From Weissella confusa (GTDB lineage Bacteria > Bacillota > Bacilli > Lactobacillales > Lactobacillaceae): 64,000 bases of DNA. The notes under the pieces are model-generated. The model was not told the origin of the DNA, ran no database searches, and saw only the letters and a program-made list of their open reading frames with translations. The stretch spans positions 1,830,501 through 1,894,500 of the forward strand of contig CP168942.1 in NCBI GenBank assembly GCA_041871065.1. Reading direction: 5' to 3'. Within the stretch, counting starts at the first letter, position 1; each line of letters opens with the position of its first letter. A program made the translations under genes and the position numbers. Below, piece after piece: positions 8,103-17,223 of the stretch.

Positions 8103-8185
8103 TGTAATCGCTTTCTTATCTTTCAACATTATTTATTATAACGAATTTCTGAATTAAAACAAGTGTTTTATTGAAAACGTTTTCA
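8103..8185 (-). promoter_or_regulatory. glcK promoter flanked by two cre sites
   Basis: Minus strand -35 TTGTTT (8157-8162) and perfect -10 TATAAT (8135-8140) with a 16-base spacer. TGAAAACGTTTTCA (8172-8185) is a full match to the CcpA cre consensus TGWAANCGNTNWCA and lies upstream of the -35, a position that in other Firmicutes often activates. AGAAAGCGATTACA (8103-8116) matches at 13 of 14 positions and lies just after the expected transcription start, a repressing position. Confidence 0.82.
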
Positions 8186-8191
8186 ATACTA

Positions 8192-8401
8192 TTATAGCAG
8201 TCTTTCTTGCTTCTCTTCTAACTCGTGCTCATGCCTTAATACCAACTTGATTTGCGCATATTCCTTCGCATCAAGTAGGCCAGCTTTATACATATTGTCG
8301 ATTTCAATTGCTGCTAACTCAATATCCCATAGGCGTTTTCCAACGTGAATGTAGATATCATATTTCTTCAACAAGTTTAGGACGTCTAAAAATGTTTGCA
8401 T
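8192..8401 (-). CDS. yqgQ: YqgQ family (DUF910) small protein
   Basis: A 69-residue, charged, mostly helical protein with no membrane segment. The pattern LLKKYDIYIHVGKRLWDIE and DNMYKAGLLDAKEY is that of YqgQ/DUF910, a small conserved Bacilli protein of unknown function. It follows the rhomboid gene by 9 bases and precedes glcK, the conserved position for this family. Confidence 0.9.
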   Translation of the reverse strand: MQTFLDVLNLLKKYDIYIHVGKRLWDIELAAIEIDNMYKAGLLDAKEYAQIKLVLRHEHELEEKQERLL

Positions 8402-8410
8402 ATCTATCCC

Positions 8411-9112
8411 CTACTTTCGTAACAGTGCAATACCGACCAATACGGCAATCAACACCAAGTACACCAACAACGCTAGTGCTCGTCGGCCACCGCCAATCTT
8501 GAACAGGCCTGAATAGTGAAAACCTGAAATAAGCACTGGCACAATTAAGAATCCACCGACTAGTCCGCCGATGTGGGCTGCCAGATCAATCCCTGGCGTA
8601 AATAGCGCTGAGATGACTGACAACAACACAAAGGCGGTCATCAGTTTCGCCTGACTACGCCAATAGGCTCGTCGTTTGTCCATCAAGCCCAGTCTAACGA
8701 TGGCCCCAAATAAGCCAAACACGCCGCCAGAGGCACCAGCTGAAATAACATTCATCGCACCAAACGCTAAGCTCATCAAGTTTCCACTAATGACCGTTGC
8801 GAGGAAAAGGATTAGAAAACGCCAATGACCGATTTCCAATTCCAATAAGCGTCCGATGAAGTACAACGTAATCATATTGAAGATTAAGTGCGAAGCGGTT
8901 ACGTGTAAAAATCCTGCCGTCAGCAACCGCCACCATTCACCGTAATGAAGAACGATTGGTCCGAACTGCGCACCTGTTTCATATAAAACACGGGAGCTAA
9001 TGGTAAAACTCTGCGCAATCAAAGCTTCCCAGAGGTACACCACGACCATAAATGCCACCAAGGCACTGGTTGCGGGTGTCGCTTTAAAAGCGCGTTTAAA
9101 TTCTGCTATCAT
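8411..9112 (-). CDS. Rhomboid intramembrane serine protease
   Basis: Polytopic membrane protease of about six to seven helices, 233 residues. The catalytic Ser is in GASGGVFGLFGA, and the partner His in AAHIGGLVGGF; LHVTASHLIFNMITLYFIG holds the conserved HxxxN of helix 2. It lacks the long cytosolic and TPR extensions of Bacillus GluP/YqgP, so it is a minimal form of the family. Substrates cannot be named from sequence. It is in an operon with 5-formyl-THF cyclo-ligase (11 bases upstream) and yqgQ. Confidence 0.94.
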   Translation of the reverse strand: MIAEFKRAFKATPATSALVAFMVVVYLWEALIAQSFTISSRVLYETGAQFGPIVLHYGEWWRLLTAGFLHVTASHLIFNMITLYFIGRLLELEIGHWRFLILFLATVISGNLMSLAFGAMNVISAGASGGVFGLFGAIVRLGLMDKRRAYWRSQAKLMTAFVLLSVISALFTPGIDLAAHIGGLVGGFLIVPVLISGFHYSGLFKIGGGRRALALLVYLVLIAVLVGIALLRK

Positions 9113-9123
9113 ACTTTTCTTCC

Positions 9124-9675
9124 TTAAGCAGGTGGCAAAACAATCACTTCATCCACCTGTTGATCTGTTTTTTCAATGTCCCAAGTTGGGGTTGGTACGT
9201 AATTATCTGGAATCGTCACCGCAATTTTTGCGCCGGTCGTTTTTGGAAGCCAACGGTCATAGTAACCACCGCCGAACCCAAGTCGATCACCAGCTGCTGA
9301 AAAGGCCAAACCGGGGACCAGGATAAAATCGAGCGTCGAAACATCCCCAAGCGGTTCCCCAATTGGTTCTAGCATACCAAATCTGTGGCGTTCATACTCG
9401 GTTGACTCATCGATTTGAATAAAGGTGAGTTGTCGCTGTGGTGCGACCTTTGGCAAATACACCGTTTTCCCTTGTAATAAGGCCGTCTGAATCAAGAGCT
9501 GTGTTGGCAATTCAACATCTTGCGACAAGGTTAAAGCAACCGATGATGCTTCCTGCCAAGCCGTCAACGCCGTCACTGCACGCGTTAACTGTTGCATCAC
9601 CGCTGCTCGTTGCATGTCAGACAACTTCGCCAAATTGGCCTTAGCCATCTCACGCGCTTCATTCTTATCAATCAT
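9124..9675 (-). CDS. 5-formyltetrahydrofolate cyclo-ligase
   Basis: Converts 5-formyl-THF to 5,10-methenyl-THF with ATP, keeping the folate pool usable (YqgN/MTHFS family). Signatures: VYLPKVAPQRQLTFIQ, GMLEPIGEP, and the C-terminal ATP-binding DFILVPGLAFSAAGDRLGFGGGYYDRWL, given here as positions about 125-152. I chose the ATG at 9675 (MIDKNEAREMAK), giving 183 residues, the usual size; the longer frame upstream runs through the terminator of the preceding gene. Confidence 0.95.
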   Translation of the reverse strand: MIDKNEAREMAKANLAKLSDMQRAAVMQQLTRAVTALTAWQEASSVALTLSQDVELPTQLLIQTALLQGKTVYLPKVAPQRQLTFIQIDESTEYERHRFGMLEPIGEPLGDVSTLDFILVPGLAFSAAGDRLGFGGGYYDRWLPKTTGAKIAVTIPDNYVPTPTWDIEKTDQQVDEVIVLPPA

Positions 9676-9695
9676 TTTGCCACCCTCTTCCCTAA

Positions 9696-9729
9696 CAAAA
9701 AACTGACACCTACTAATAGGTATCAGTTT
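9696..9729 (-). terminator. Terminator after the class B PBP gene
   Basis: Stem AACTGATACC/GGTGTCAGTT followed by six T on the minus strand. Confidence 0.8.
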
Positions 9730-9736
9730 AGCATAG

Positions 9737-11785
9737 TTACTTTGTTGCTGAACCAGAATCTTGAACGTCCTTCCAGAACGCTTCATAGATTTGGATAGCA
9801 ATTTGTTGGTTAACGTTTTCGTCTGATTCGTAAACCGATGGCACAACGATGGCCACGGCAACATCAGAGTTAGGTACGAATGAAATCAATGAACTGGTAT
9901 AAGTTGATACACCATTCGTTGTCGTTTCGGCCGTTCCAGTCTTGGCATAAATACCAGGTTGCACATTCTTCATACGCGTACCAGTGGCATAACCAGAACT
10001 ACTGTGAACAACTTCTTCCATACCCTTCCAAATCAAGTTACGCTCAGCTTCAGTCCAGCCAACCGTTCCCAACACTTCTGTTGGCACAGTCGTCTGCGTC
10101 TTAACGCGGTTCGATTCGTCACGTTGTTCAATAGAAGCAACGATGTGCGGACGAACGCGGTAACCACCGTTTGCAACGGTTGCAGCGTATTGTGCAAGTT
10201 GCATCGTGGTAAACGTGTCGTACTGTCCAAATGATTCGTCCAGCGCCTTACCAATATCTTCACGGGCTGTTGAACCCTTCACACCAGTAATTTCACCTGG
10301 CAAATCAATACCAGTCTTAACACCCAAACCGAAGCGGGCAAGTCCATCACGCATTGTTTGGAACACGCTAGTTGGCAAAGCCCCCAAACTCATACCTGGA
10401 TAGTAATTCAAACCACCCATCTTCAACATCAATTGCATAACGTATGAGTTAGATGACACCATCAAGGCCGTGTCAGCCGTCAACGGCATGCTACCGCTTC
10501 CGTTACGGTTAAACCATGATGACTTCGTTGCCGTACCGGCAACCGTGATTGGTTGGTCGACAATGGTATTGTTTTCAGCTGTGATTGTGCCGTTCAAGAA
10601 GCCAGTTGTAATCATCGCTGGCTTAACTACAGATCCCACAACGTTCGCTTGGTTAACAGTTGAAAGGGCATCCGGCGTCGTCTTACCCGTTTCGTTATCG
10701 CGGTTAACACCGGCCGTTGCGTAAACACCACCCGTCTTTGGATTGATAACAACCGCATACGCACCTGTCGTCATACCGCCTGGAATGTTGTTTTCCAAAA
10801 TGCTTTGCACATCGTTTTGGAACTTTGAGTTAATGGTCAGCGTCAAACTGTCACCAGCTTGGCCGGCGTACGTCGTCTTTTCAGTCGTCTTGCCGTCCTT
10901 GTCGGTGCGAACTTCAACTTGACCCTTCGTACCCTTTAGTGTGTCTTCATATTGCTTTTCTAGGTATGACGTTCCGACAATATCGTCACGTGAATACCCT
11001 TCCGTTAGCAACTTATTAACACTATCTTCTGGCAAACCAGACTTAGAAGTTGACGTTGAGCCAACCAACGCCTTAATCGAATCACCTTGTGGATAGTCAC
11101 GTGTGTAGTAAATACCGACACGCACACCAGGCATCTTTGACTGACGCTCACCAATGTTGGCGATTTCTTCTTGCGTGACACCAGTCTCTTTAATGTAGAC
11201 CGTTGACAAAGAATACGCATTAGCCATCTTTTGGAAAATCATGGCGGCATTCTTTTGCTTATCGCTCAATGGGAACTTAGCCTCATGCTTTTGCACGTAA
11301 GACTTCAAAGCATCAACATAATCATCTGTCCCTGGAACCGTCTTCGTACCACTTGCCTTAACGACCTTCGCAGCTCGCTTCGCATCTTGAATGTAGTACG
11401 TTGCATAATTTCCGGATGACAATTGATCAGTATCAATTGAAATATACTTGGCAACTTCATTGGCAATATCGTACATCTCAGCTTCGGTAACACCCTTTGG
11501 CTTCGTATACGTAATCGCTTGTGATCCCTTGTTTGCAACTAACACTTGACCAGTACTGTCGTATATCATGCCTCGTTGCACGTTTACTTTTTCAGTACTT
11601 GATTCAGCATTATTAACGGCTGCCTTATACGTTTCACTATCTGTAACTTGTAGGGTAACCAATCGCCAGCCCAATAATCCGAGCATCAAAACCACGATAC
11701 CCATCAGCACATTCAAACGTGCTGGAATTCGAGCTAATGATCCATTCTTTGACCGACGATTGCCACGTCGCTTTGGTGACTGCAT
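9737..11785 (-). CDS. Class B penicillin-binding protein (PBP2b-like transpeptidase)
   Basis: Membrane-anchored DD-transpeptidase that cross-links peptidoglycan. One transmembrane helix (LNVLMGIVVLMLGLLGWRLV), a PBP dimerisation domain, then a transpeptidase domain with SVVK (SxxK, nucleophile), SSN (SxN) and KTGT (KTG). No PASTA domains, which separates it from PBP2x and places it nearer PBP2b, the elongation enzyme. The ATG at 11785 (MQSPKRRGN) has AAAGGGTC upstream and gives about 682 residues. Stands alone between a terminator and the divergent yfhO gene. Confidence 0.94.
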   Translation of the reverse strand: MQSPKRRGNRRSKNGSLARIPARLNVLMGIVVLMLGLLGWRLVTLQVTDSETYKAAVNNAESSTEKVNVQRGMIYDSTGQVLVANKGSQAITYTKPKGVTEAEMYDIANEVAKYISIDTDQLSSGNYATYYIQDAKRAAKVVKASGTKTVPGTDDYVDALKSYVQKHEAKFPLSDKQKNAAMIFQKMANAYSLSTVYIKETGVTQEEIANIGERQSKMPGVRVGIYYTRDYPQGDSIKALVGSTSTSKSGLPEDSVNKLLTEGYSRDDIVGTSYLEKQYEDTLKGTKGQVEVRTDKDGKTTEKTTYAGQAGDSLTLTINSKFQNDVQSILENNIPGGMTTGAYAVVINPKTGGVYATAGVNRDNETGKTTPDALSTVNQANVVGSVVKPAMITTGFLNGTITAENNTIVDQPITVAGTATKSSWFNRNGSGSMPLTADTALMVSSNSYVMQLMLKMGGLNYYPGMSLGALPTSVFQTMRDGLARFGLGVKTGIDLPGEITGVKGSTAREDIGKALDESFGQYDTFTTMQLAQYAATVANGGYRVRPHIVASIEQRDESNRVKTQTTVPTEVLGTVGWTEAERNLIWKGMEEVVHSSSGYATGTRMKNVQPGIYAKTGTAETTTNGVSTYTSSLISFVPNSDVAVAIVVPSVYESDENVNQQIAIQIYEAFWKDVQDSGSATK

Positions 11786-11943
11786 AACTTGACCCTTTCT
11801 TCCATAATCTAATTGTTTAATTGTAGCATAAAACCGGACCAACAAACCTTAACCCTTGTCGGATTTTAACCAAAAGCAACCCTAATAAACGACTGCAGAA
11901 TATGGTTTAATAGAACTATCTGAATTTCGGGGAGAAAACAATC

Positions 11944-14589
11944 ATGTTCGCACGTTTTAATCCATTGAAATGGCGGTCGTCAACACAAGCATTGTGGGTT
12001 AGTTTCTTACTACCACTCTTGATTATGACTAGCTATTTCGGCTTTCGTCACATGGCACCGTTCGGTTCAAGTTCAATCTTAACCGTCGATTTAGGCCAAC
12101 AATATATTGATTTTTTTGAAAATTTCCGTCAAACCATTCTCCACAACCCAACCAATATTTTCTATAGCTTCGCCAAGGGGCTGGGTGGTGAAACATATGG
12201 TGACTGGGCTTACTATTTATTCAGCCCAACAAATCTGCTTCTCCTACCATTTCCAAATACAATGTTGCCAACCGCAATTTTGTTGATTACGGTTCTAAAA
12301 TACGGATTGGCCGGTTGGAGTTTTAGCTATGCGCTGCGCGTGATGCGCTGGCAAAACGGTTGGCGTTTACCACTTTTTGGTGTCACATACGCCATGATGG
12401 GCTGGTTTGTCGCGAATGATTTAAACCTGCTTTGGTTGGACGCAGCGATTTTGCTACCGTTAATCATCGCCGGCTTTGAACGCTACTTGGATGGTAAATC
12501 ATCGTGGCTATTTATCGCCCCACTCACAGCCATCTTTATTATTAACTACTACATGGCCTACATGATCGGCCTATTCCTAGTGTTGTACGTTTTCTGGCGT
12601 TTATTCTGGCAACCATACACATTGCGTGAACGTTGGACCATCGCTAGCAAGTTCATTTTTGGCAGCATCATTAGCATTGGCCTCTCAACCATTGTTTGGT
12701 TACCCACTGGTTATACTTTGCTCAACAGTAAGGGCCAACACATGCTGGATAATCTGAGCTGGAAGTTCGAATATCAAGCGCCCGATATTCTTGGAAAGCT
12801 GTTCTTGGGGACATTTAATTTCGAACAAATGCCTTCAGGACTGCCAAATATTTTTATCGGTAGTTTGCCAATTATCATTCTCTGGTTCTTCTTTACGTAC
12901 CGTTTAATTCGCTGGCAAACGCGACTAACCGCTCTGCTTGTAACTGCTTTTCTAGTTGTTTCAATGATGTACGCACCGTTGGATTTGATGTGGCACGGGT
13001 TCCAATTCCCAGTTTGGTATCCATACCGTTTCTCATACGTCTTTAGTTTTTGGGTGCTATGGTTAGCAGCCTCGGTCTGGTCACCAACCCTGCGCTTCTC
13101 GTGGACACAAATTGGCACACTCGTTATCTTGGCAATTGCCACCGATGTGTACCTATACTTCCGTCTCGACAGTCTAAACTTTTTGACATTCAATCAACTC
13201 TTAGTTGGTAATGCGTTCTTTATCATGATTTTGGCATTGCATGCCTTATCACATCGTTCGCGTTGGTGGTTAGCAATCTTGAGTCTACTTGTGATTGGTG
13301 AAATGACCGTCAGCACCGTTTGGACGTTGAATAATTTCAGCTACCTGACAAATACTGAGTATCAAACTTACATCAAGAGCTTAAACAAGATTACCAAGCA
13401 CTTGCCTAGCGAGCAGGATAATTTCTATCGTGTTGCCCAATCATTCCAACGCACCAAGGGTGATCCGCTACAAGGACATTACAATGGCGCCTCAACTTTC
13501 AGTTCTGCCTTGGAACACCAACAAAGTGATTTCATGGCAGCGATTGGCCAGCCAGAAGGCGATAATTACATTGCCTACAGCAGTGGCACCTTGTTGACTG
13601 ATAGTTTGCTGGGCATGCGTTACCTATTGCAGCCATCTGGCGTAGAACCAAATACGCCAGGTACGCCTACTAATATGCAAACCTACCAGCGTACCGACAC
13701 CAACGGTACTTATCAAATGACTAAGTACACTGGGACGGCGATTTTGTCTGAGAACCCATACGCGCTACCGATTGCATTTGCTGCGAACACAAATGCACTT
13801 AACGTGACGTTCAAAGACAACGATCCCCTTCGCAATCAAAACGATTTTTGGAACGCCTTAATCGGTTACCAACACGACGATATCTTTAAAAGCGAAAACT
13901 TCGATAGCTCAACCGCTGCTAATGTGCCTGCGCCAGCAACGATTACTGGGGCCTATCTGAAGAAGGAAAACAAAAAACAAGTTGCGTCACTGACCCTAAC
14001 TTACACGCCAACGACTGATAATCCTTACTATCTAACGCTTGGTGATGCCGTGAATAATGACAATGTCGAAATTCAATTGAACGGTAAGGCATTGCCGACA
14101 ATGCCAAGTCATCGCCACACAATTATTGTGCCGCTTCCGGCTTATCAAAAGGGTCAAAAGCAAACCCTAACGTTCGTTCTAAAGAAGGATGATTTGTGGT
14201 TACAAAATGTTTCACTCTACAGCGCTGACAAGGATTTGATCAAGTCACAAGCGCAATCACTTCAGGAACACGGTCTGCAAGTTAAGAAAGAGTCGGAAAC
14301 TGAAATCAGCGGTAAAATCAATATGCCAAAGGGACAAGGTTTGCTAATGACCACCATTCCTAATGCCGATGGTTGGCATGTTATGGTGGACGGCAAAGAA
14401 ACCGAAACCGTAACGGTCGGAAAGTTCTTTATTGGTGTACCATTGAAACCAGGTGAGCATACAGTCACGTTTAAGTTTGCCGCCCCATACTTCAAGATAA
14501 GCGCAATCGTTAGCTTAGGCTTCTTGCTCTTTATGCTTGGATTGGGTTGGTCAGAGAACGAAAAGCGACGTCACTCATTGCATTACTAA
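11944..14589 (+). CDS. YfhO-family polytopic membrane protein
   Basis: 881 residues with about a dozen transmembrane helices in the first 460 residues, a large extracytoplasmic part, and a final helix near the C-terminus (ISAIVSLGFLLFMLGLGW). The motif region LTVDLGQQYIDFF followed by YSFAKGLGGETYGDWAYY near residues 40-85 is typical of YfhO (GT-C-like fold). Family members in Firmicutes take part in glycosylating lipoteichoic acid or other surface polymers from lipid-linked sugars. Ribosome binding site GGGGAG. Monocistronic; a hairpin with arms GTATACCCG/CGGGTATAC lies downstream at 14619-14659 but lacks a T-run. Confidence 0.9.
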   Translation: MFARFNPLKWRSSTQALWVSFLLPLLIMTSYFGFRHMAPFGSSSILTVDLGQQYIDFFENFRQTILHNPTNIFYSFAKGLGGETYGDWAYYLFSPTNLLLLPFPNTMLPTAILLITVLKYGLAGWSFSYALRVMRWQNGWRLPLFGVTYAMMGWFVANDLNLLWLDAAILLPLIIAGFERYLDGKSSWLFIAPLTAIFIINYYMAYMIGLFLVLYVFWRLFWQPYTLRERWTIASKFIFGSIISIGLSTIVWLPTGYTLLNSKGQHMLDNLSWKFEYQAPDILGKLFLGTFNFEQMPSGLPNIFIGSLPIIILWFFFTYRLIRWQTRLTALLVTAFLVVSMMYAPLDLMWHGFQFPVWYPYRFSYVFSFWVLWLAASVWSPTLRFSWTQIGTLVILAIATDVYLYFRLDSLNFLTFNQLLVGNAFFIMILALHALSHRSRWWLAILSLLVIGEMTVSTVWTLNNFSYLTNTEYQTYIKSLNKITKHLPSEQDNFYRVAQSFQRTKGDPLQGHYNGASTFSSALEHQQSDFMAAIGQPEGDNYIAYSSGTLLTDSLLGMRYLLQPSGVEPNTPGTPTNMQTYQRTDTNGTYQMTKYTGTAILSENPYALPIAFAANTNALNVTFKDNDPLRNQNDFWNALIGYQHDDIFKSENFDSSTAANVPAPATITGAYLKKENKKQVASLTLTYTPTTDNPYYLTLGDAVNNDNVEIQLNGKALPTMPSHRHTIIVPLPAYQKGQKQTLTFVLKKDDLWLQNVSLYSADKDLIKSQAQSLQEHGLQVKKESETEISGKINMPKGQGLLMTTIPNADGWHVMVDGKETETVTVGKFFIGVPLKPGEHTVTFKFAAPYFKISAIVSLGFLLFMLGLGWSENEKRRHSLHY

Positions 14590-14641
14590 CTCTTAGCGTT
14601 GTGAACCTTTACACACGCGTATACCCGTGGTAATGTAGCAT

Positions 14642-14671
14642 TTGAAGCCTTCGGGTATACACACTTATTAA
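14642..14671 (+). promoter_or_regulatory. Candidate greA promoter
   Basis: TTGAAG, an 18-base spacer, then TATTAA, 35 bases before the greA start. Moderate match only. Confidence 0.45.
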
Positions 14672-14706
14672 ACTAATAAAATTTACTTGCATAGGAGGCC
14701 AGAAAC

Positions 14707-15192
14707 ATGGCTGAAGAAAAGACATTTCCAATGACGGTCGAAGGAAAGGCCAAGATTGAAGAAGAACTAAACACGTTGATTACTGAGACGCGTGCTGAGA
14801 TTACTGGACGTATTCAAATCGCCCGTAGCTTTGGTGACTTGTCAGAAAACTCAGAATACCAATCAGCTAAGGACGAACAAGCCTTCGTTGAAGGACGTAT
14901 CAACACGTTGCAAAACATGCTTGATAACGCCATCATCATCGACTCATCAGAAATTGCTGACGATGAAGTTTCAGTTGGTAAGAAGGTTACGTTTAAGGAA
15001 TTGCCTGACGAAGAACCTGAAACTTACGCGATTGTTGGTGCCGTTGAAGCTAACCCACTTGAGGGTAAGATTTCTAACGAATCACCTATCGCAGTTGCTT
15101 TGATGGGTAAGAAGGTCGGCGACCAAGTTGAAGTCCCACTTCCAAACGGTGCTTCAATGGAAGTTGAAATCATCGCTGTTGAAGTTGCTTAA
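14707..15192 (+). CDS. greA: Transcription elongation factor GreA
   Basis: Rescues backtracked RNA polymerase by stimulating transcript cleavage. 161 residues: an N-terminal antiparallel coiled coil (about 10-80) with the acidic tip and [17 protein letters not shown], followed by the FKBP-like C-terminal domain ([24 protein letters not shown]). Strong ribosome binding site TAGGAGG. Own promoter and terminator. Confidence 0.98.
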   Translation: MAEEKTFPMTVEGKAKIEEELNTLITETRAEITGRIQIARSFGDLSENSEYQSAKDEQAFVEGRINTLQNMLDNAIIIDSSEIADDEVSVGKKVTFKELPDEEPETYAIVGAVEANPLEGKISNESPIAVALMGKKVGDQVEVPLPNGASMEVEIIAVEVA

Positions 15193-15199
15193 TCATTAA

Positions 15200-15256
15200 A
15201 AAATAAAGGGTCGCCTAGACTTGCGTGTTGCAAAGTCTAGGCGACCCTTTTTATTT
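15200..15256. terminator. Bidirectional terminator between greA and recQ
   Basis: 13-bp perfect stem GGGTCGCCTAGAC (15208-15220) with its complement (15235-15247), T-rich on both outer sides. Serves convergent greA and recQ. Confidence 0.9.
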
Positions 15257-15257
15257 T

Positions 15258-17078
15258 CTATTTGCTTTCAGCAATGACACGCAATACATCAGTGCCATAG
15301 CGCTCTGCTTTCGCTTCACCAATTCCTGAAACAGTCATCAGTTCCGCATCATTAAGTGGTTGTTGTTTGGCTAATTCCACCAAAGTACGATCATTAAAAA
15401 TGATGAACGGCGGAATTTCCGTCACACGCGCCAACTCCAAACGCCATTGACGCAACGCTTCGAAGACGCCGCGTTGTTGCTCGTCCAAATCCTCACGTGT
15501 ACTTGGTGAGCCAGCTCGCACACGATCACCAATTGAGCGGATGTCTTGACGACGCATCACCTTACGTTCACCCTTCAAAACAGCCATTGCATCAGGCGCC
15601 AACGTCAATCCTGCATATTGGCCAGTGACACGTAGGTACCCTTCTGCAATCAAATAATCAATCAAACTAATGATGTGCACGCGTGGCGTACCACGCAAAA
15701 TGCCAAACGTTGGCAATTGATCCAGGTTCGCCCACGCAAAGTTATCAGGCACCTTACCACGAAGCGTTTCAACTGTAACCGTCTTACCAAAGCCATTCTC
15801 ACCGCCACGTGACTTCAACATGCGAACAACGTGACTCAAAACCTTTTGTGCATCAGTTGTGATATCCACCGCTTCACGCGTATCCAAGCAGTTTGAGCAA
15901 CGACCGCAATCCGGCGTATCTTCACCAAAATAACGGGTAATATAACGTTGCAAACACATTTGTGTGGCACCGTAGTTAGCCATTTCCTGCAATTTTACAC
16001 GCTGCAAGTTTTGATATTCTGGCGTTTGATTATCACTATTATCAATAAAGAAACGTTGCGTCTGCAAATCAGCCGCAGCATATAGCAAAATCGCTTCAGA
16101 CGGCAAGCCATCACGACCCGCACGACCAATTTCTTGATAATACGCTTCAACTGAACCCGGAATACCATAGTGAATGACATAGCGTACATTCGACTTGTTG
16201 ATACCCATACCAAACGCATTAGTTGCAACCACGACATCGGTGCGATCGTAGATGAAATCGTCCTGAGCTTGTGCACGCTTTTCATCCGACATCCCTGCGT
16301 GGTAACCAACTGCATTGATGCCAGCGGCCGTTAGCGATTCGGTGAGCGCATCAACCGTTTTACGCGTTGGCGCATAAATAATCCCCGATTCACCACGGTG
16401 CTCCTTGATATAAGTCTTAATGAAGTCTTCTTTGCCCTTCTTATTCAACCCTTTTTCCATACGAATGGTTAGGTTATCACGCACCACGCTTGTTCGGACG
16501 GTGTGCTGAATGTGAAGCATCTCTTCCAAGTCGGCCTGAACACGCTCAGTCGCCGTGGCCGTTAACGCCATCACACGTGGCGCTGACTCCAGATTGTTAA
16601 TCAAGCCAACTGCTGCCAGATAACTTGGTCGAAAATCATGACCCCATTGCGAAAGTACGTGTACTTCATCAATCACGACCAGCGAAATCGGCAAGCGGTT
16701 CAACAAGTTGTACGTTCCTTCACTGCCGAGACGTTCAGGTGCCATGTACAGCAACTTTGCCTCTTCATTCAACAAGCTGTTCATTGCGGCGCGGTACTCG
16801 TCGTCATTTTGTGTCGAATTCAACGTCACCGCTGGCACACCAGCCTCGTGAAGCTCATCAACCTGATTTTTCATCAATGATAGCAACGGTGAAATGACAA
16901 TTGTTATCCCCGGTAGCATCAAAGCTGGAATTTGGTAAGTTAGTGACTTTCCGCCACCCGTCGGCATAATTCCCAGTGTTCGTTCGCCGTTCATTACGGC
17001 ATTAATGATTTCTTCTTGACCATCACGAAAGGACTCATAGCCAAACGTTTGTTTCAAGGTTTCTAGCGCTGTCGCCAC
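15258..17078 (-). CDS. recQ: ATP-dependent DNA helicase RecQ
   Basis: 3'-5' DNA helicase for recombination and fork repair. Helicase core: PTGGGKSLTYQIPAL (Walker A), VIDEVHVLSQWGHDFRPSY (DEVH box), ALTATAT, and QEIGRAGRDGLPS (motif VI). The RQC zinc site is CLQRYITRYFG followed by CGRCSNC, and an HRDC domain lies at the C-terminus (GVFEALRQWRLELA). 606 residues. The start is GTG at 17078, supported by GGAGG 8 bases upstream. Confidence 0.97.
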   Translation of the reverse strand: MATALETLKQTFGYESFRDGQEEIINAVMNGERTLGIMPTGGGKSLTYQIPALMLPGITIVISPLLSLMKNQVDELHEAGVPAVTLNSTQNDDEYRAAMNSLLNEEAKLLYMAPERLGSEGTYNLLNRLPISLVVIDEVHVLSQWGHDFRPSYLAAVGLINNLESAPRVMALTATATERVQADLEEMLHIQHTVRTSVVRDNLTIRMEKGLNKKGKEDFIKTYIKEHRGESGIIYAPTRKTVDALTESLTAAGINAVGYHAGMSDEKRAQAQDDFIYDRTDVVVATNAFGMGINKSNVRYVIHYGIPGSVEAYYQEIGRAGRDGLPSEAILLYAAADLQTQRFFIDNSDNQTPEYQNLQRVKLQEMANYGATQMCLQRYITRYFGEDTPDCGRCSNCLDTREAVDITTDAQKVLSHVVRMLKSRGGENGFGKTVTVETLRGKVPDNFAWANLDQLPTFGILRGTPRVHIISLIDYLIAEGYLRVTGQYAGLTLAPDAMAVLKGERKVMRRQDIRSIGDRVRAGSPSTREDLDEQQRGVFEALRQWRLELARVTEIPPFIIFNDRTLVELAKQQPLNDAELMTVSGIGEAKAERYGTDVLRVIAESK

Positions 17079-17162
17079 TCAGGTTGCCTCCTTTAAATCT
17101 CTTCGAAAACAATTTTCTCTATCTGCCATTATGGTCAGCTTTACCTTACTTTGTAAAGCACG

Positions 17163-17207
17163 AAAAAGGGGTGAATCTCACTTAGTTACTAGTGGATTCA
17201 CCCCTTT
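17163..17207 (-). terminator. Terminator after the giant Ala/Ser-rich gene
   Basis: Stem GGGGTGAATC/GATTCACCCC plus A/T flanks, with TTTTT on the minus strand. Confidence 0.85.
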
Positions 17208-17223
17208 CATTTACATCATGCGA

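Noticed and set aside
14619..14659. Terminator between yfhO-type gene and greA
   Set aside because: GTATACCCG/CGGGTATAC arms pair, but the loop is long and no T-run follows; the second arm instead falls within the greA promoter spacer.
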